In this document: positions 16,743 through 24,168 of the stretch, piece by piece
Position numbering within the stretch: position 1 is the first letter of the stretch
Layout of the letters: each line of letters begins with the position of its first letter
Assembly: GCF_003675895.1 (NCBI RefSeq)
Contig: NZ_ML014797.1
Span: 1-33,598, forward strand
Source: Parashewanella curva
GTDB lineage: Bacteria > Pseudomonadota > Gammaproteobacteria > Enterobacterales > Shewanellaceae
DNA length: 33,598 nucleotides
Direction of reading: 5' to 3'
The notes under the pieces: model-generated
The model's database searches: none
Seen by the model: only the letters and a program-made list of their open reading frames with translations
Told to the model about the DNA's origin: nothing
Position numbers and translations under genes: made by a program

Positions 16743-19700
16743 TTAACTTAAACTTTCCTCGACTTCCTGTCGAAGTTCAGGAGATAACTTGTCTAATAAT
16801 TGTGGGCGGTGAGTGTCATCGAGCATACTGGCTAAGAGGGTGATTCTACCTACAGTTGCCGTGTCGTTATCAACTGCTTTTATTCCGGCAATTATTATTT
16901 CTTGTTGTAGCTTTTCACCTTGATCAGGGAAGCTCTCAAGTAAAAATTGCGATCTGTCTTCTGGTGCAATAGGCATGAGTAGCCTGACAACATGTATTAA
17001 GTATGAGTCACCATACTCCTGTTGTAGGTATGTTAAATAAGTTTGTTTTTGTTCAAGGGTTAACGCTTGTGCTACTTCAGCCCTATAAGTCGATTTCGTT
17101 GTAGAAACGTAATCATATATGAGTTCGTTGCTCATATATTCTCTTACTATTTCAGAGCGCATGTGTGCAATTCCAACAAACTTGTAAAATACCTTGGCTT
17201 TATCGGATTGGTAGACAAATAACTCCCTTAAAAGTTCTGCCGGTAACTTGGAACAAGCTTGGGCAAAATCTTCATCTGATAAGATTTGTGAAAATTCGTT
17301 TAATGCCCACCCTGTCATTTGCTTTGGAGCTGTTTGGATGAGAGCTGACACGTGTACTTGTATTTTAGCCTTTTCTTCAGCATGACTTGCTAGTATTTTA
17401 GCCTTTTCTTCAGCATGACTTGCTAGTATTTTAGCCTTTTCTTCAGCATGACTTGCTAGTATTTTAGCCTTTTCTTCAGCATGACTTGCTAGTATTTTAG
17501 CCTTTTCTTCAGAATCACTTGCTTGTATTTCAGCCTCTTCATTAGCGTCAGTTGCTTGTATTTTTGTCGCTGCTTCAGCTTCACTTACTCGTTGAAAGGC
17601 TTGTTTTAATTTTGGTGCATATTGTTCGAGTAAGCTCTGTAACGGCTGGTAACGTCCTGAACGAGCAAACAGTGATAGGACTTCTTCATCTGGTAATGTT
17701 TCTAGCAAAGGTAATTTTTGTTTTGAGGTTAATCCGGTACTTTCCTCTTCTAACGCTAGTATGGCTTGTTTTGCTTGGATTGGCAGCATCGCACAGCACT
17801 CAATAAATGTAGCACCTGCTTTAACGTTTAATGATTCTATGTATAAGATAAGCTTTACTGTATTAGTTAATACCTGTTTACGCTGTGATTCTTCAGTATT
17901 CCTTAGTGCTTGCTCAAGCCCTTTATAAACTTGCTCTGATGTGAGGCATCGCTTAATCGAGTAGACACGTTTCATCATCACATCTAATCCTTGCTGCTGA
18001 TCCTGTTTTGCCGTCAACATGCCAGCTAAAAAGCCTTCCATTTCGGCAAGTTGAACCGCAAAGTTTTTCTTTCGACTAAAACCAATGATCACTCGAGGCT
18101 CTTTACTAGGTAATAGTATATCTAGTATTTTTTGTTGAGAATTAACCATTTTTTGAGCGATAAACATGCCTGCTAAAGCTTTATGCTCCTTTGGCAAGCA
18201 CTGATAAGCCGCTGATATCAGCGTATGCTCAACTTCTTGAGTGTTTTGGAGCACATCTTTTAGTTCATCAGTTGTAATAGTGGGTGACCCATGAGAGGCG
18301 ATAAAGTTGAGAACCAAAACTTTTACATGAGGAGCCATTGTTGGGTGTGCAAGTGTATGCATGAATAATGACGTTATTATTTGCTGTTGAATTTGGCCTG
18401 ATGAAGAGTTAACTAGAGTCGATAATACAAGAATTGCCATATTTCTTGTTTTCAGGTTATCAAGATAAGGGATTAAAAATAGAGTTAATTCAGAGAGGGT
18501 ACCTAATTGTTTTTGTGTAAGCAGTGGTAAAACCTCAGCTATCGTTTCCAATGGGGGTGGTCGTCTAATGCCTTTTATTACATCTTGAATTTGAACTGGC
18601 GATGATTCAAACGAAGGTATAAACATTCCAGTTGTTCTTGGCCTAGCTTTTGATTCAGCATCATCTAATGCTTGCATACATTGTTTGAGTTCTTTTTTAG
18701 CTTTATCTTGTCTGTCAATTACCATTTTTTGAGCTGAAGATGACTTGTACCATGCACTTTGTCTGTCGTCTTGCTGTGATTTTGTCAATTCAGGTTCGGT
18801 AATTATTGCTCCGACCTGGTTCAGTACTTTTACTAGGGTTGAGCAGTCAACTACTCCCATTCTGTGTTCCGCTAGTACTCGAATAAGGACGCAGCCTTTA
18901 CGTAAGTCAGTTTTAAGCAATGTTTCTATATAAGAGTTCAATGCCGGATCATTTTTTATTGCAGCCCACACCACTGGTGAGAATTCGTCATGTGAATATT
19001 GAAGAGAATCTGTATTCGCCATACCTGATACAGCAGTATAAAATAAGGATTGTACCAACCTTTCATCTGCTCCAGCAGGTATATGTTCTAGGAAACGCCA
19101 CAAAACGGCTTGGTGAGCTGGAGTTGTTGCTTCTAGCAAAGGGTTTAAAGAGCCTTTATTGAATAATAAATACTTTACTGCTTTTTTTCCCATTAGTTTA
19201 ATTAGACTGCTAAGTTGAGGTTCACTGTTTAATTTGTTAAAGGCTGGTATAAACTTATCACTGGTAATATGAGCACAAATTCTAGAATAAGCCATTTCAC
19301 GAAGGGGTTTAGGAAACTGCTCTACAATAAGAACCATCTTTTGCGGATCATCAAGGGCAATAGACACGGCTTGTTCACTTTTCAAAAACTCTTTGTATGA
19401 TGAAAGATCATTAAGTACATGAAGCTCAACCGATGAGTGTTCAGCGTTGGGTTGTTCTGAGAATGTGAAAAATTCCTTTGATAGCCTAGCTGCTCGAAAA
19501 GGATTTAGCTCAGTTACGATGGTATAAAACACTTCTGTTTTAGACTTTAGTGTTTGATGTTTAAGGATAAATAGTTTTTTGTCGTTTCTGTCATCTATGT
19601 TAGTTAGTACGTGGCGTAATACAACAGAGCAGTTTTCATTTTCTGACTGTTTTGAAGCATGCCAAGAGCCCACTTTTTCTACTACTTGAATACCTTCACC

Positions 19701-19856
19701 ATTGGATACATTACCCGAGATCTGAAAAGTATGCCTTTTCCCGCCTGTTGATTGGCAGGTAAGGGTAGTTGTTCCTTTGTTTGCCAACTCTTGCTGATGC
19801 TCTGTATTCCAATCAAGGGTTTCTATGTTTAACTTTGTATTTGAAGCTGCAGCCAT
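16743..19856 (-). CDS. Large helical orphan with 11-residue coiled-coil repeats
   Basis: 1037 residues, family not recognised. N-terminal ~140 residues look beta-rich (TLTCQSTGGKRHTFQISGNVS). Residues about 150-750 and 835-1037 are Leu-rich and helical, like an alpha-solenoid. Between them, residues 756-832 are seven 11-residue units, the last four identical (AEEKAKILASH). There is no signal peptide, transmembrane segment or enzyme motif. The ATG at 19856 follows a purine-rich AAGAGAGA. It begins MAAAS, like the MAAAC of the gene at 8703. It lies 138 bases downstream of the ADP-ribosyltransferase gene on the same strand. Function unknown. The repeat and solenoid suggest a scaffold or binding protein. 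Confidence 0.75.
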   Translation of the reverse strand: MAAASNTKLNIETLDWNTEHQQELANKGTTTLTCQSTGGKRHTFQISGNVSNGEGIQVVEKVGSWHASKQSENENCSVVLRHVLTNIDDRNDKKLFILKHQTLKSKTEVFYTIVTELNPFRAARLSKEFFTFSEQPNAEHSSVELHVLNDLSSYKEFLKSEQAVSIALDDPQKMVLIVEQFPKPLREMAYSRICAHITSDKFIPAFNKLNSEPQLSSLIKLMGKKAVKYLLFNKGSLNPLLEATTPAHQAVLWRFLEHIPAGADERLVQSLFYTAVSGMANTDSLQYSHDEFSPVVWAAIKNDPALNSYIETLLKTDLRKGCVLIRVLAEHRMGVVDCSTLVKVLNQVGAIITEPELTKSQQDDRQSAWYKSSSAQKMVIDRQDKAKKELKQCMQALDDAESKARPRTTGMFIPSFESSPVQIQDVIKGIRRPPPLETIAEVLPLLTQKQLGTLSELTLFLIPYLDNLKTRNMAILVLSTLVNSSSGQIQQQIITSLFMHTLAHPTMAPHVKVLVLNFIASHGSPTITTDELKDVLQNTQEVEHTLISAAYQCLPKEHKALAGMFIAQKMVNSQQKILDILLPSKEPRVIIGFSRKKNFAVQLAEMEGFLAGMLTAKQDQQQGLDVMMKRVYSIKRCLTSEQVYKGLEQALRNTEESQRKQVLTNTVKLILYIESLNVKAGATFIECCAMLPIQAKQAILALEEESTGLTSKQKLPLLETLPDEEVLSLFARSGRYQPLQSLLEQYAPKLKQAFQRVSEAEAATKIQATDANEEAEIQASDSEEKAKILASHAEEKAKILASHAEEKAKILASHAEEKAKILASHAEEKAKIQVHVSALIQTAPKQMTGWALNEFSQILSDEDFAQACSKLPAELLRELFVYQSDKAKVFYKFVGIAHMRSEIVREYMSNELIYDYVSTTKSTYRAEVAQALTLEQKQTYLTYLQQEYGDSYLIHVVRLLMPIAPEDRSQFLLESFPDQGEKLQQEIIIAGIKAVDNDTATVGRITLLASMLDDTHRPQLLDKLSPELRQEVEESLS
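17361..17591 (-). repeat. 33-bp coding minisatellite (4 identical + 3 diverged units)
   Basis: The 33-base unit beginning TATTTTAGCCTTTTC occurs four times without change at 17361-17393, 17394-17426, 17427-17459 and 17460-17492. Three increasingly diverged units follow (17493-17525, 17526-17558, 17559-17591). Each unit encodes 11 residues, so gain or loss of a unit keeps the frame. Identity at the C-terminal end and decay toward the N-terminal end indicate recent expansion from one side. Confidence 0.95.
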
Positions 19857-19967
19857 GGTGTCTCTCTTAGTTCATCTAAGCTTAAAAATCACTAAGTTAA
19901 GTCTTGTCAACAAGAGAGATATTAGCAATAAGAGTAAATTAAAATTAATTATGAGAAGATGTTGGGG

Positions 19968-19997
19968 TAACAATATTTAATGAGTTAAATATTGTTA
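19968..19997. other. AT-rich perfect hairpin at 3' end of ADP-ribosyltransferase gene
   Basis: TAACAATATTTAA (19968-19980) pairs perfectly with TTAAATATTGTTA (19985-19997) across a 4-base loop. The stop codon of the ADP-ribosyltransferase gene is in the right arm. There is no T-run after it in the minus direction, so terminator activity is uncertain. It lies between this gene and the 1037-aa gene. Confidence 0.4.
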
Positions 19998-20693
19998 AAG
20001 CCACAGCCAAGCTATTACATTCTCTGCTTTATCAAAACTTACTGTAACACTTTTTTCTGAAATCTCACTAATGCTCAATAGTTCTTTACTAGATATTGTT
20101 GGTGCATGTTGATGAAATGTCGAAAAAGACGCATCATAACTTTGAACGTATGTATTGGTGACGTTTTGTTTGGAAACTTTCCAATAACCAATTACATCTC
20201 TAGAGGGAACGACATCGGATGCTACAGATAGCCCAGAAATTTCATGACTTTTAATGTACATAAGTTTATTTGGGGAGTTAGGCCCTTCAATTTCTTTAAT
20301 TGTTTCGTGAAGCGGAACGGCTCTAGCTGCTCTAAATGCATATACGTTTGTTGATTCATCCCATTTTGGAAAAAAAGAGGCAGCAGCGACACTCATACTG
20401 GCGCATACCGCTGTTGTGGGAAGTGCTTCACAATGGAGTTGAGTAATTTGAGATGTTTGGAATAACTCTTTGAGTTTTAGATGGAAGGTATCGGTTTGTG
20501 AAAGCTCTCTTATAGTAAAGCCATGTTCGAAGATTTCATCACTAGGGCGACTGTCTCCTCTGAATACAAGTCCGCAATCCTTAATTGTATTTTCCTTCGC
20601 TGTATATTGGGAACCAATGAAATTCCATGAGGATAATTGTGATTCAGGTGGTATACAATAAGATGAAAAAGATACGGGGTTAGTCGCAGACAT
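19995..20693 (-). CDS. Probable mono-ADP-ribosyltransferase (pertussis/cholera-toxin-like)
   Basis: 232 residues from ATG 20693, with GAGG 6 bases upstream (an in-frame TTG at 20705 is less likely). LVFRGDSRPSDEIFEHGF (42-59) closely matches the NAD-binding block of pertussis toxin S1 (VYRYDSRPPEDVFQNGF), with R45 as the conserved Arg. CASMSVAAASFF (97-108) fits the STS block (S99). KSHEISG supplies a candidate catalytic Glu, E151, and VPSRDVIGYWKV (162-173) matches the cholera toxin A1 stretch IPYSQIYGWYRV. So the R-S-E family layout is present. The residue two before E151 is Ser, not the usual Gln or Glu, and the spacing to the following block is four residues longer. There is no signal peptide, so it would need a specialised secretion route or act inside the cell. 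Target unknown. Confidence 0.68.
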   Translation of the reverse strand: MSATNPVSFSSYCIPPESQLSSWNFIGSQYTAKENTIKDCGLVFRGDSRPSDEIFEHGFTIRELSQTDTFHLKLKELFQTSQITQLHCEALPTTAVCASMSVAAASFFPKWDESTNVYAFRAARAVPLHETIKEIEGPNSPNKLMYIKSHEISGLSVASDVVPSRDVIGYWKVSKQNVTNTYVQSYDASFSTFHQHAPTISSKELLSISEISEKSVTVSFDKAENVIAWLWL

Positions 20694-20750
20694 ATATAAC
20701 CTCAAACAATAAGTTGATTTACAGGCTTATCTATTTGCATTCGTAACAAA

Positions 20751-21056
20751 CTACATAAAGGCACGAATAACAGGTTGTGTGCAATTATATTTGAAATGCC
20801 AGTTATCTTTTGTACCAACACAAAGCCCACCACCTTTAGCCACTCTAGCTGTTAATTGGTAGTTTTTGGGCAGGAACATTGAATCGATATTATTTCTTGG
20901 CGTATATTTAAACTCTACTGGAATACATGTTTCCGTTTGACTAATAGTTACTCTCGTTGCGTCAGAGGCTATTAATTTGTATTCATCCTGATTTTTTGTT
21001 GCCCCCCACTTGATTGAAACGGTAACGCTGTTTGGAGCAAGCAAGGAAGCAGTCAT
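20751..21056 (-). CDS. 101-aa protein upstream of the ADP-ribosyltransferase
   Basis: Family not recognised. From ATG 21056 (AGGG about 10 bases upstream; an in-frame TTG at 21065 adds three residues) it encodes a beta-rich protein with alternating hydrophobic strands (NSVTVSIKWG, TRVTISQTETCIPVEFKY, YQLTARVAKGGG) and three cysteines. No signal peptide. It ends 57 bases before the ADP-ribosyltransferase start on the same strand, so the two are probably co-transcribed. A role as immunity protein, chaperone or binding subunit for the transferase is possible from position alone. The three-Cys beta fold could also be an unrelated small secreted protein. Confidence 0.6.
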   Translation of the reverse strand: MTASLLAPNSVTVSIKWGATKNQDEYKLIASDATRVTISQTETCIPVEFKYTPRNNIDSMFLPKNYQLTARVAKGGGLCVGTKDNWHFKYNCTQPVIRAFM

Positions 21057-21152
21057 ATCATACAACCCTATACTGAGTTTGTTTGAGTAGTGACTTTACT
21101 CAATGCACACTGTATCTGTGCTGACTACTGGAACTGCTGATGCTCTTTTACC

Positions 21153-21193
21153 TTATCGCTGCAAAAATAAGCTCGAAAGATCAACATGCCTTA
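21153..21193. repeat. Remnant end of MITE-like element B
   Basis: TTATCGCTGCAAAAATAAGC and the following bases through TCAACATGCCTTA align with the terminal 41 or so bases of element B (compare 13276-13316). The other end and the body are not found. The first base triplet of the remnant on the minus strand (21191-21193) is the TAA stop codon of the P-loop kinase gene. Confidence 0.6.
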
Positions 21194-21670
21194 ATTATTT
21201 GATGTATAGATGAATTTAATCCCGTCAAATGAGTTGAATAATGACTCATGTGCTGATTTTGAAAAAGTATCTGTGCGGTTTTCATATTCTTTTATCCAAT
21301 CAATCAGCATGTTCAGGTTATTATCTTGTGCTTCTTTGCTTGGGTATTTGTGTGGTTCCCATGGACGTCTTTTCGCATTACTTATACAGGCTTCAATTGG
21401 TAAATTTAGAAAGATGATTTCAGTGGTGTGTTTCAGGGCTATTTCTAGTAGATCAGAATAACAGCCTTCGATTACCCACCCTTGATGTGCATTGATGAAC
21501 TTGTTTATTTCGACCTCTGACTCAGCAATAGGCTTTCTTTCTGGGATTTCCGATTGTTGCCATGCTATAGAGTCTAAATCTAAATGAGCTAAGTTATTAT
21601 TAGCGCATAATTTTTGAGCTAAAGTGGACTTTCCAGAACCTGAATTTCCGAAGATAGCGATTTTTTTCAA
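21191..21670 (-). CDS. Small P-loop nucleoside/shikimate-kinase-like protein
   Basis: 159 residues if it starts at TTG 21670, which gives the family-like beginning KKIAIFGNSGSGKSTLAQKL. Walker A is GNSGSGKS. DLDSIAW, GWVIEGCYSD, a central strand EIIFLNLP and RRPWEPHKYPSKEAQD (lid-like Arg region) follow the pattern of small kinases annotated as adenylate- or shikimate-kinase-like. Substrate unknown. The open frame continues upstream to a TTG at 21778 inside the ddl gene, but that extension has no family look. No ATG exists in frame, so the start is non-standard or was lost. It probably follows ddl in one transcript. Its stop codon coincides with an element B remnant. Confidence 0.75.
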   Translation of the reverse strand: MKKIAIFGNSGSGKSTLAQKLCANNNLAHLDLDSIAWQQSEIPERKPIAESEVEINKFINAHQGWVIEGCYSDLLEIALKHTTEIIFLNLPIEACISNAKRRPWEPHKYPSKEAQDNNLNMLIDWIKEYENRTDTFSKSAHESLFNSFDGIKFIYTSNN

Positions 21671-21752
21671 ATTTATTTTCTTTATCTGTAGTTTTTTCAG
21701 ATAATTACCCCAAAAAATATTTGAGGTAATTCGTAATACACAAGTGAAGTAA

Positions 21753-22760
21753 TTATTGTCTAGCTGTTTCTTTCTCAATAATTCCTACCAAAAACTCACC
21801 AAAGTCTTCACCGTGATTTTGCAGCATTTTGGGGAACATAGAGATTGGCGTCATTCCGGGGAAGGTGTTGATCTCATTGAGTAATATTTCATTTTTATCT
21901 GATAAAAAGAAATCGATTCTGGCTAAGTGTCTTAGTTTCATCCCCTCAAACGCTTTAATGGCGTATTGGCGAATTAGTTCAGCGACTTCATTAGGAATTT
22001 TCGCAGCGATTTCAGTCTTGGCTTTGCTGTTTTCAGCGTACTTTTCGTTGAAATCGTAGAAGTGCTCTGAATCGGTAATGATTTCACCGGGTAGGGTGGC
22101 GATGATTTCATTATTATATTCATATACCGCAACTTCTAGTTCTCTTGCGTTAATGGTCTTCTCAACTAAAACAAAAGGAGAGTATTCAAAAGCTTTTGCC
22201 ACGGTAGATTCAACGTTATTAATATTATCGACTTGGTAGCAACCAACTGAGGAGCCTTGCGAGGCGGCTTTAATAAATACTGAGCCCCACTTTTTTAGAG
22301 CGGATTTAACTTGTTCAACGCTTTGAGAGGTATTTTCTGATAAGAACAAGTATGAAGTATTCGGGATACCTAATGCACTGAACCATTGTTTAGCGGTTAT
22401 CTTATTGAAGCATTGTATGCTGGCTTCTGAATCTGAACCTAAAAAGGGCAGATTTGATAAGGTCAACATAGATTGAATATCTCCTGTTTCACCTGGAAAG
22501 CCGTGAAAGCATGGGATCACAAAATCGATTTTAAAATTTGATTGAGTGTTGCCGTACTCTACCAAGTATCCATCTTGACTGAGGTTATAGCGTTTAGCAT
22601 CTTCTCCAAGATATTGACCACTTCTAGTCAATTCGACACGAACCAAATTGATGGATTCTTGTGTTGATAAGCAAGATTGAATATATCCTGCTGAGATTAG
22701 TGATATGTCGTGTTCATCACTACCACCACCGCAAAGTAATACAACATTGATTGACGACAT
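21753..22760 (-). CDS. ddl: D-alanine--D-alanine ligase
   Basis: 335 residues, within the size range of DdlB (306) and DdlA (364) of E. coli. An ATP-grasp ligase joining two D-Ala in peptidoglycan precursor synthesis, cytoplasmic. Seen: VVLLCGGGSDEHDISLISA at the N-terminus, FHGFPGETGDIQSML (the HG..GE.G.IQ block), IKAASQGSSVGC, VEKTINARELEVAVYE, the FYDFNEKY loop expected of D-Ala-D-Ala rather than D-Ala-D-Lac enzymes, and IDFFLSDKNEILLNEINTFPGMTP with Mg-binding residues. AAAGGA precedes the ATG. A second ddl elsewhere in the genome is likely, since the classical ddl lies in the mur cluster. Confidence 0.93.
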   Translation of the reverse strand: MSSINVVLLCGGGSDEHDISLISAGYIQSCLSTQESINLVRVELTRSGQYLGEDAKRYNLSQDGYLVEYGNTQSNFKIDFVIPCFHGFPGETGDIQSMLTLSNLPFLGSDSEASIQCFNKITAKQWFSALGIPNTSYLFLSENTSQSVEQVKSALKKWGSVFIKAASQGSSVGCYQVDNINNVESTVAKAFEYSPFVLVEKTINARELEVAVYEYNNEIIATLPGEIITDSEHFYDFNEKYAENSKAKTEIAAKIPNEVAELIRQYAIKAFEGMKLRHLARIDFFLSDKNEILLNEINTFPGMTPISMFPKMLQNHGEDFGEFLVGIIEKETARQ

Positions 22761-22866
22761 GCCTGTCCTTTATTACGTCTTGATATATGCTCTCATCATA
22801 GACATTATAGGCGTTTAATAACAAGAGCATTTTCATACATTCTGAATGATTGCTTAAGAAATAGCG

Positions 22867-23193
22867 CTATTTTTTTGTATGCTTTTTTATCGAATTACTA
22901 ATAGCTCTTACTTGCTGTTCACATTCTTGGCGGGCTTTACCTGACTTTTGTTCACAGCTTGAGTAATTTTGAGCAATGGCTCCCGCTATTGCCACTGCTG
23001 TATTTATTGCGGCATCAAATTCAGAGCAACCATGTGCTTTCTCGTGTGGAGAGCGGGTATCAACAGGTATATTACCGTCACGATCTGGTTCTGGCGCGGT
23101 TCTACAGGATTGAGCAGGAAATTTATTGTTCGAGTTGCAGCCTACTAGTTGAATACTGGCAAGTAAGATGAGTGTTAATGTGATATTTTTCAT
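22867..23193 (-). CDS. Small lipoprotein, unknown function
   Basis: 108 residues from ATG 23193. MKNITLTLILLASIQLVGC is a lipoprotein signal peptide with lipobox LVGC, so the mature protein starts at C19 and is lipid-anchored. The residue after the Cys is Asn, not Asp, so outer-membrane sorting is expected by the E. coli rule. The mature part has several cysteines (SCRTAP, HGCSEF, SSCEQK, RQECEQ), a short helix AINTAVAIAGAIAQN, and a basic C-terminus. No family recognised. A longer frame from 23253 would bury the signal peptide and is rejected. It lies between ddl and the Tag-like gene. Confidence 0.75.
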   Translation of the reverse strand: MKNITLTLILLASIQLVGCNSNNKFPAQSCRTAPEPDRDGNIPVDTRSPHEKAHGCSEFDAAINTAVAIAGAIAQNYSSCEQKSGKARQECEQQVRAISNSIKKHTKK

Positions 23194-23262
23194 TGAAAGT
23201 CCATTTAATGTTAATTGCTTGAAGTATGAGTAAAAATAATTCAGCAAGTTCACATGAAAAAT

Positions 23263-23949
23263 TTAAAAACGATTTTCACCAAAACTATATGCAACGATTT
23301 GACTTATTTCGGTTAAGTTACGCCCTGATTCTTGATGCCATTTTGCAAATGCGGCATCGGCTGCTTTTAATGCGCGCTTGGTATTTCTACCTGAGTCTAT
23401 AATTTTGGTATTTCTTAAATAAGCCTCAACATCTGAGGATAATATGAAAGTATCAACGCCACATTGCCTCAGGGCATATGGACCTGTGTTACCACCAAGA
23501 CGATTACCATGCTTTTTTAAATACTCCCATAAGCCAGTGACGTTATCTTTTGGCCAGTTGGCCACCATCTTACTGAATGAGTCATGTTCATAACTGGCAT
23601 CTACCAACATTTGAGCGTTAGCAGGAATAGACATGACTTTGGTCAGGTGGCGGATGATTTTCGGGTTTCTGGCTTTTTCTTCCCATTGCTCATCTGAGAG
23701 CATAAGCAAGAGTTCTGGATCGAAATCAAAAAACACCTCTTCAAACCCTTGCCATTTGTTGCGAACTACTTGCCATGAAATACCACATTGGAACACTTTC
23801 ATAGTGAAGTGAGCCAGCCACTGATTATTTGTGATCTTTACAATTTCTTCGCTGCTCAATGGCTGATGCAGCCTAGCTTCTAAACTGCTTTCTCCACCTT
23901 TACGTTCAGCTGCTCGCTGATAGATGGTATCGAATTTTTCTTGTGTCAT
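23263..23949 (-). CDS. DNA-3-methyladenine glycosylase I-like protein
   Basis: 228 residues. FQCGISWQVVRNKWQGFEEVFFDFDPELL corresponds to the Tag block QAGLSW...F..FDP, and RNPKIIRHLTKVMSIPANAQ matches AGIIRHRGKIQAIIGNA of E. coli Tag. It belongs to the helix-hairpin-helix glycosylase superfamily that removes alkylated adenine from DNA. Unlike E. coli Tag it has no N-terminal CxW zinc-ligand region and no HxxxC at the C-terminus, so it is a zinc-less family branch and may have altered specificity. MTQEKF at 23949 is taken as the start. The frame could extend to 23964, but that lies inside the repeat at 23950-24146. Confidence 0.8.
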   Translation of the reverse strand: MTQEKFDTIYQRAAERKGGESSLEARLHQPLSSEEIVKITNNQWLAHFTMKVFQCGISWQVVRNKWQGFEEVFFDFDPELLLMLSDEQWEEKARNPKIIRHLTKVMSIPANAQMLVDASYEHDSFSKMVANWPKDNVTGLWEYLKKHGNRLGGNTGPYALRQCGVDTFILSSDVEAYLRNTKIIDSGRNTKRALKAADAAFAKWHQESGRNLTEISQIVAYSFGENRF

Positions 23950-24146
23950 TAAGTACCTGACCATCAGTTTCTTAAGATTTTCTAGTGCTCAGTCTCAGCA
24001 CTCTACGGCGTTGCAATTTCGGTTACATAGCTACGGCTATGCGCCCTACATTACGCCTTGTATTGTACTAAACCTGAACACAAATATAATAACGACAGTT
24101 TTGTGTGTCGGTAATAATTCTCAAAGAACTTATCGACAGGTACTTA
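23950..24146. repeat. MITE-like element C (about 197 bp)
   Basis: TAAGTACCTG (23950-23959) is the exact inverse of CAGGTACTTA (24137-24146), and similarity between the arms continues inward for another 20 or so bases (ATCAGTTTCTT against ATAAGTTCTTT). In the centre CATAGC-TACG-GCTATG (24026-24041) forms a hairpin closed by C(UACG)G in RNA, enclosed by GGCG and CGCC. It abuts the start codon of the Tag-like gene and fills nearly the whole gap to recD. Confidence 0.7.
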
Positions 24147-24168
24147 TATAGCGCTTAAATTTATTGTT

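Noticed and set aside
22859-22872. AAATAGCGCTATTT palindrome followed by T residues
   Set aside because: The dyad has no loop and overlaps the lipoprotein stop codon. The T-run is on the wrong side for the minus-strand gene.
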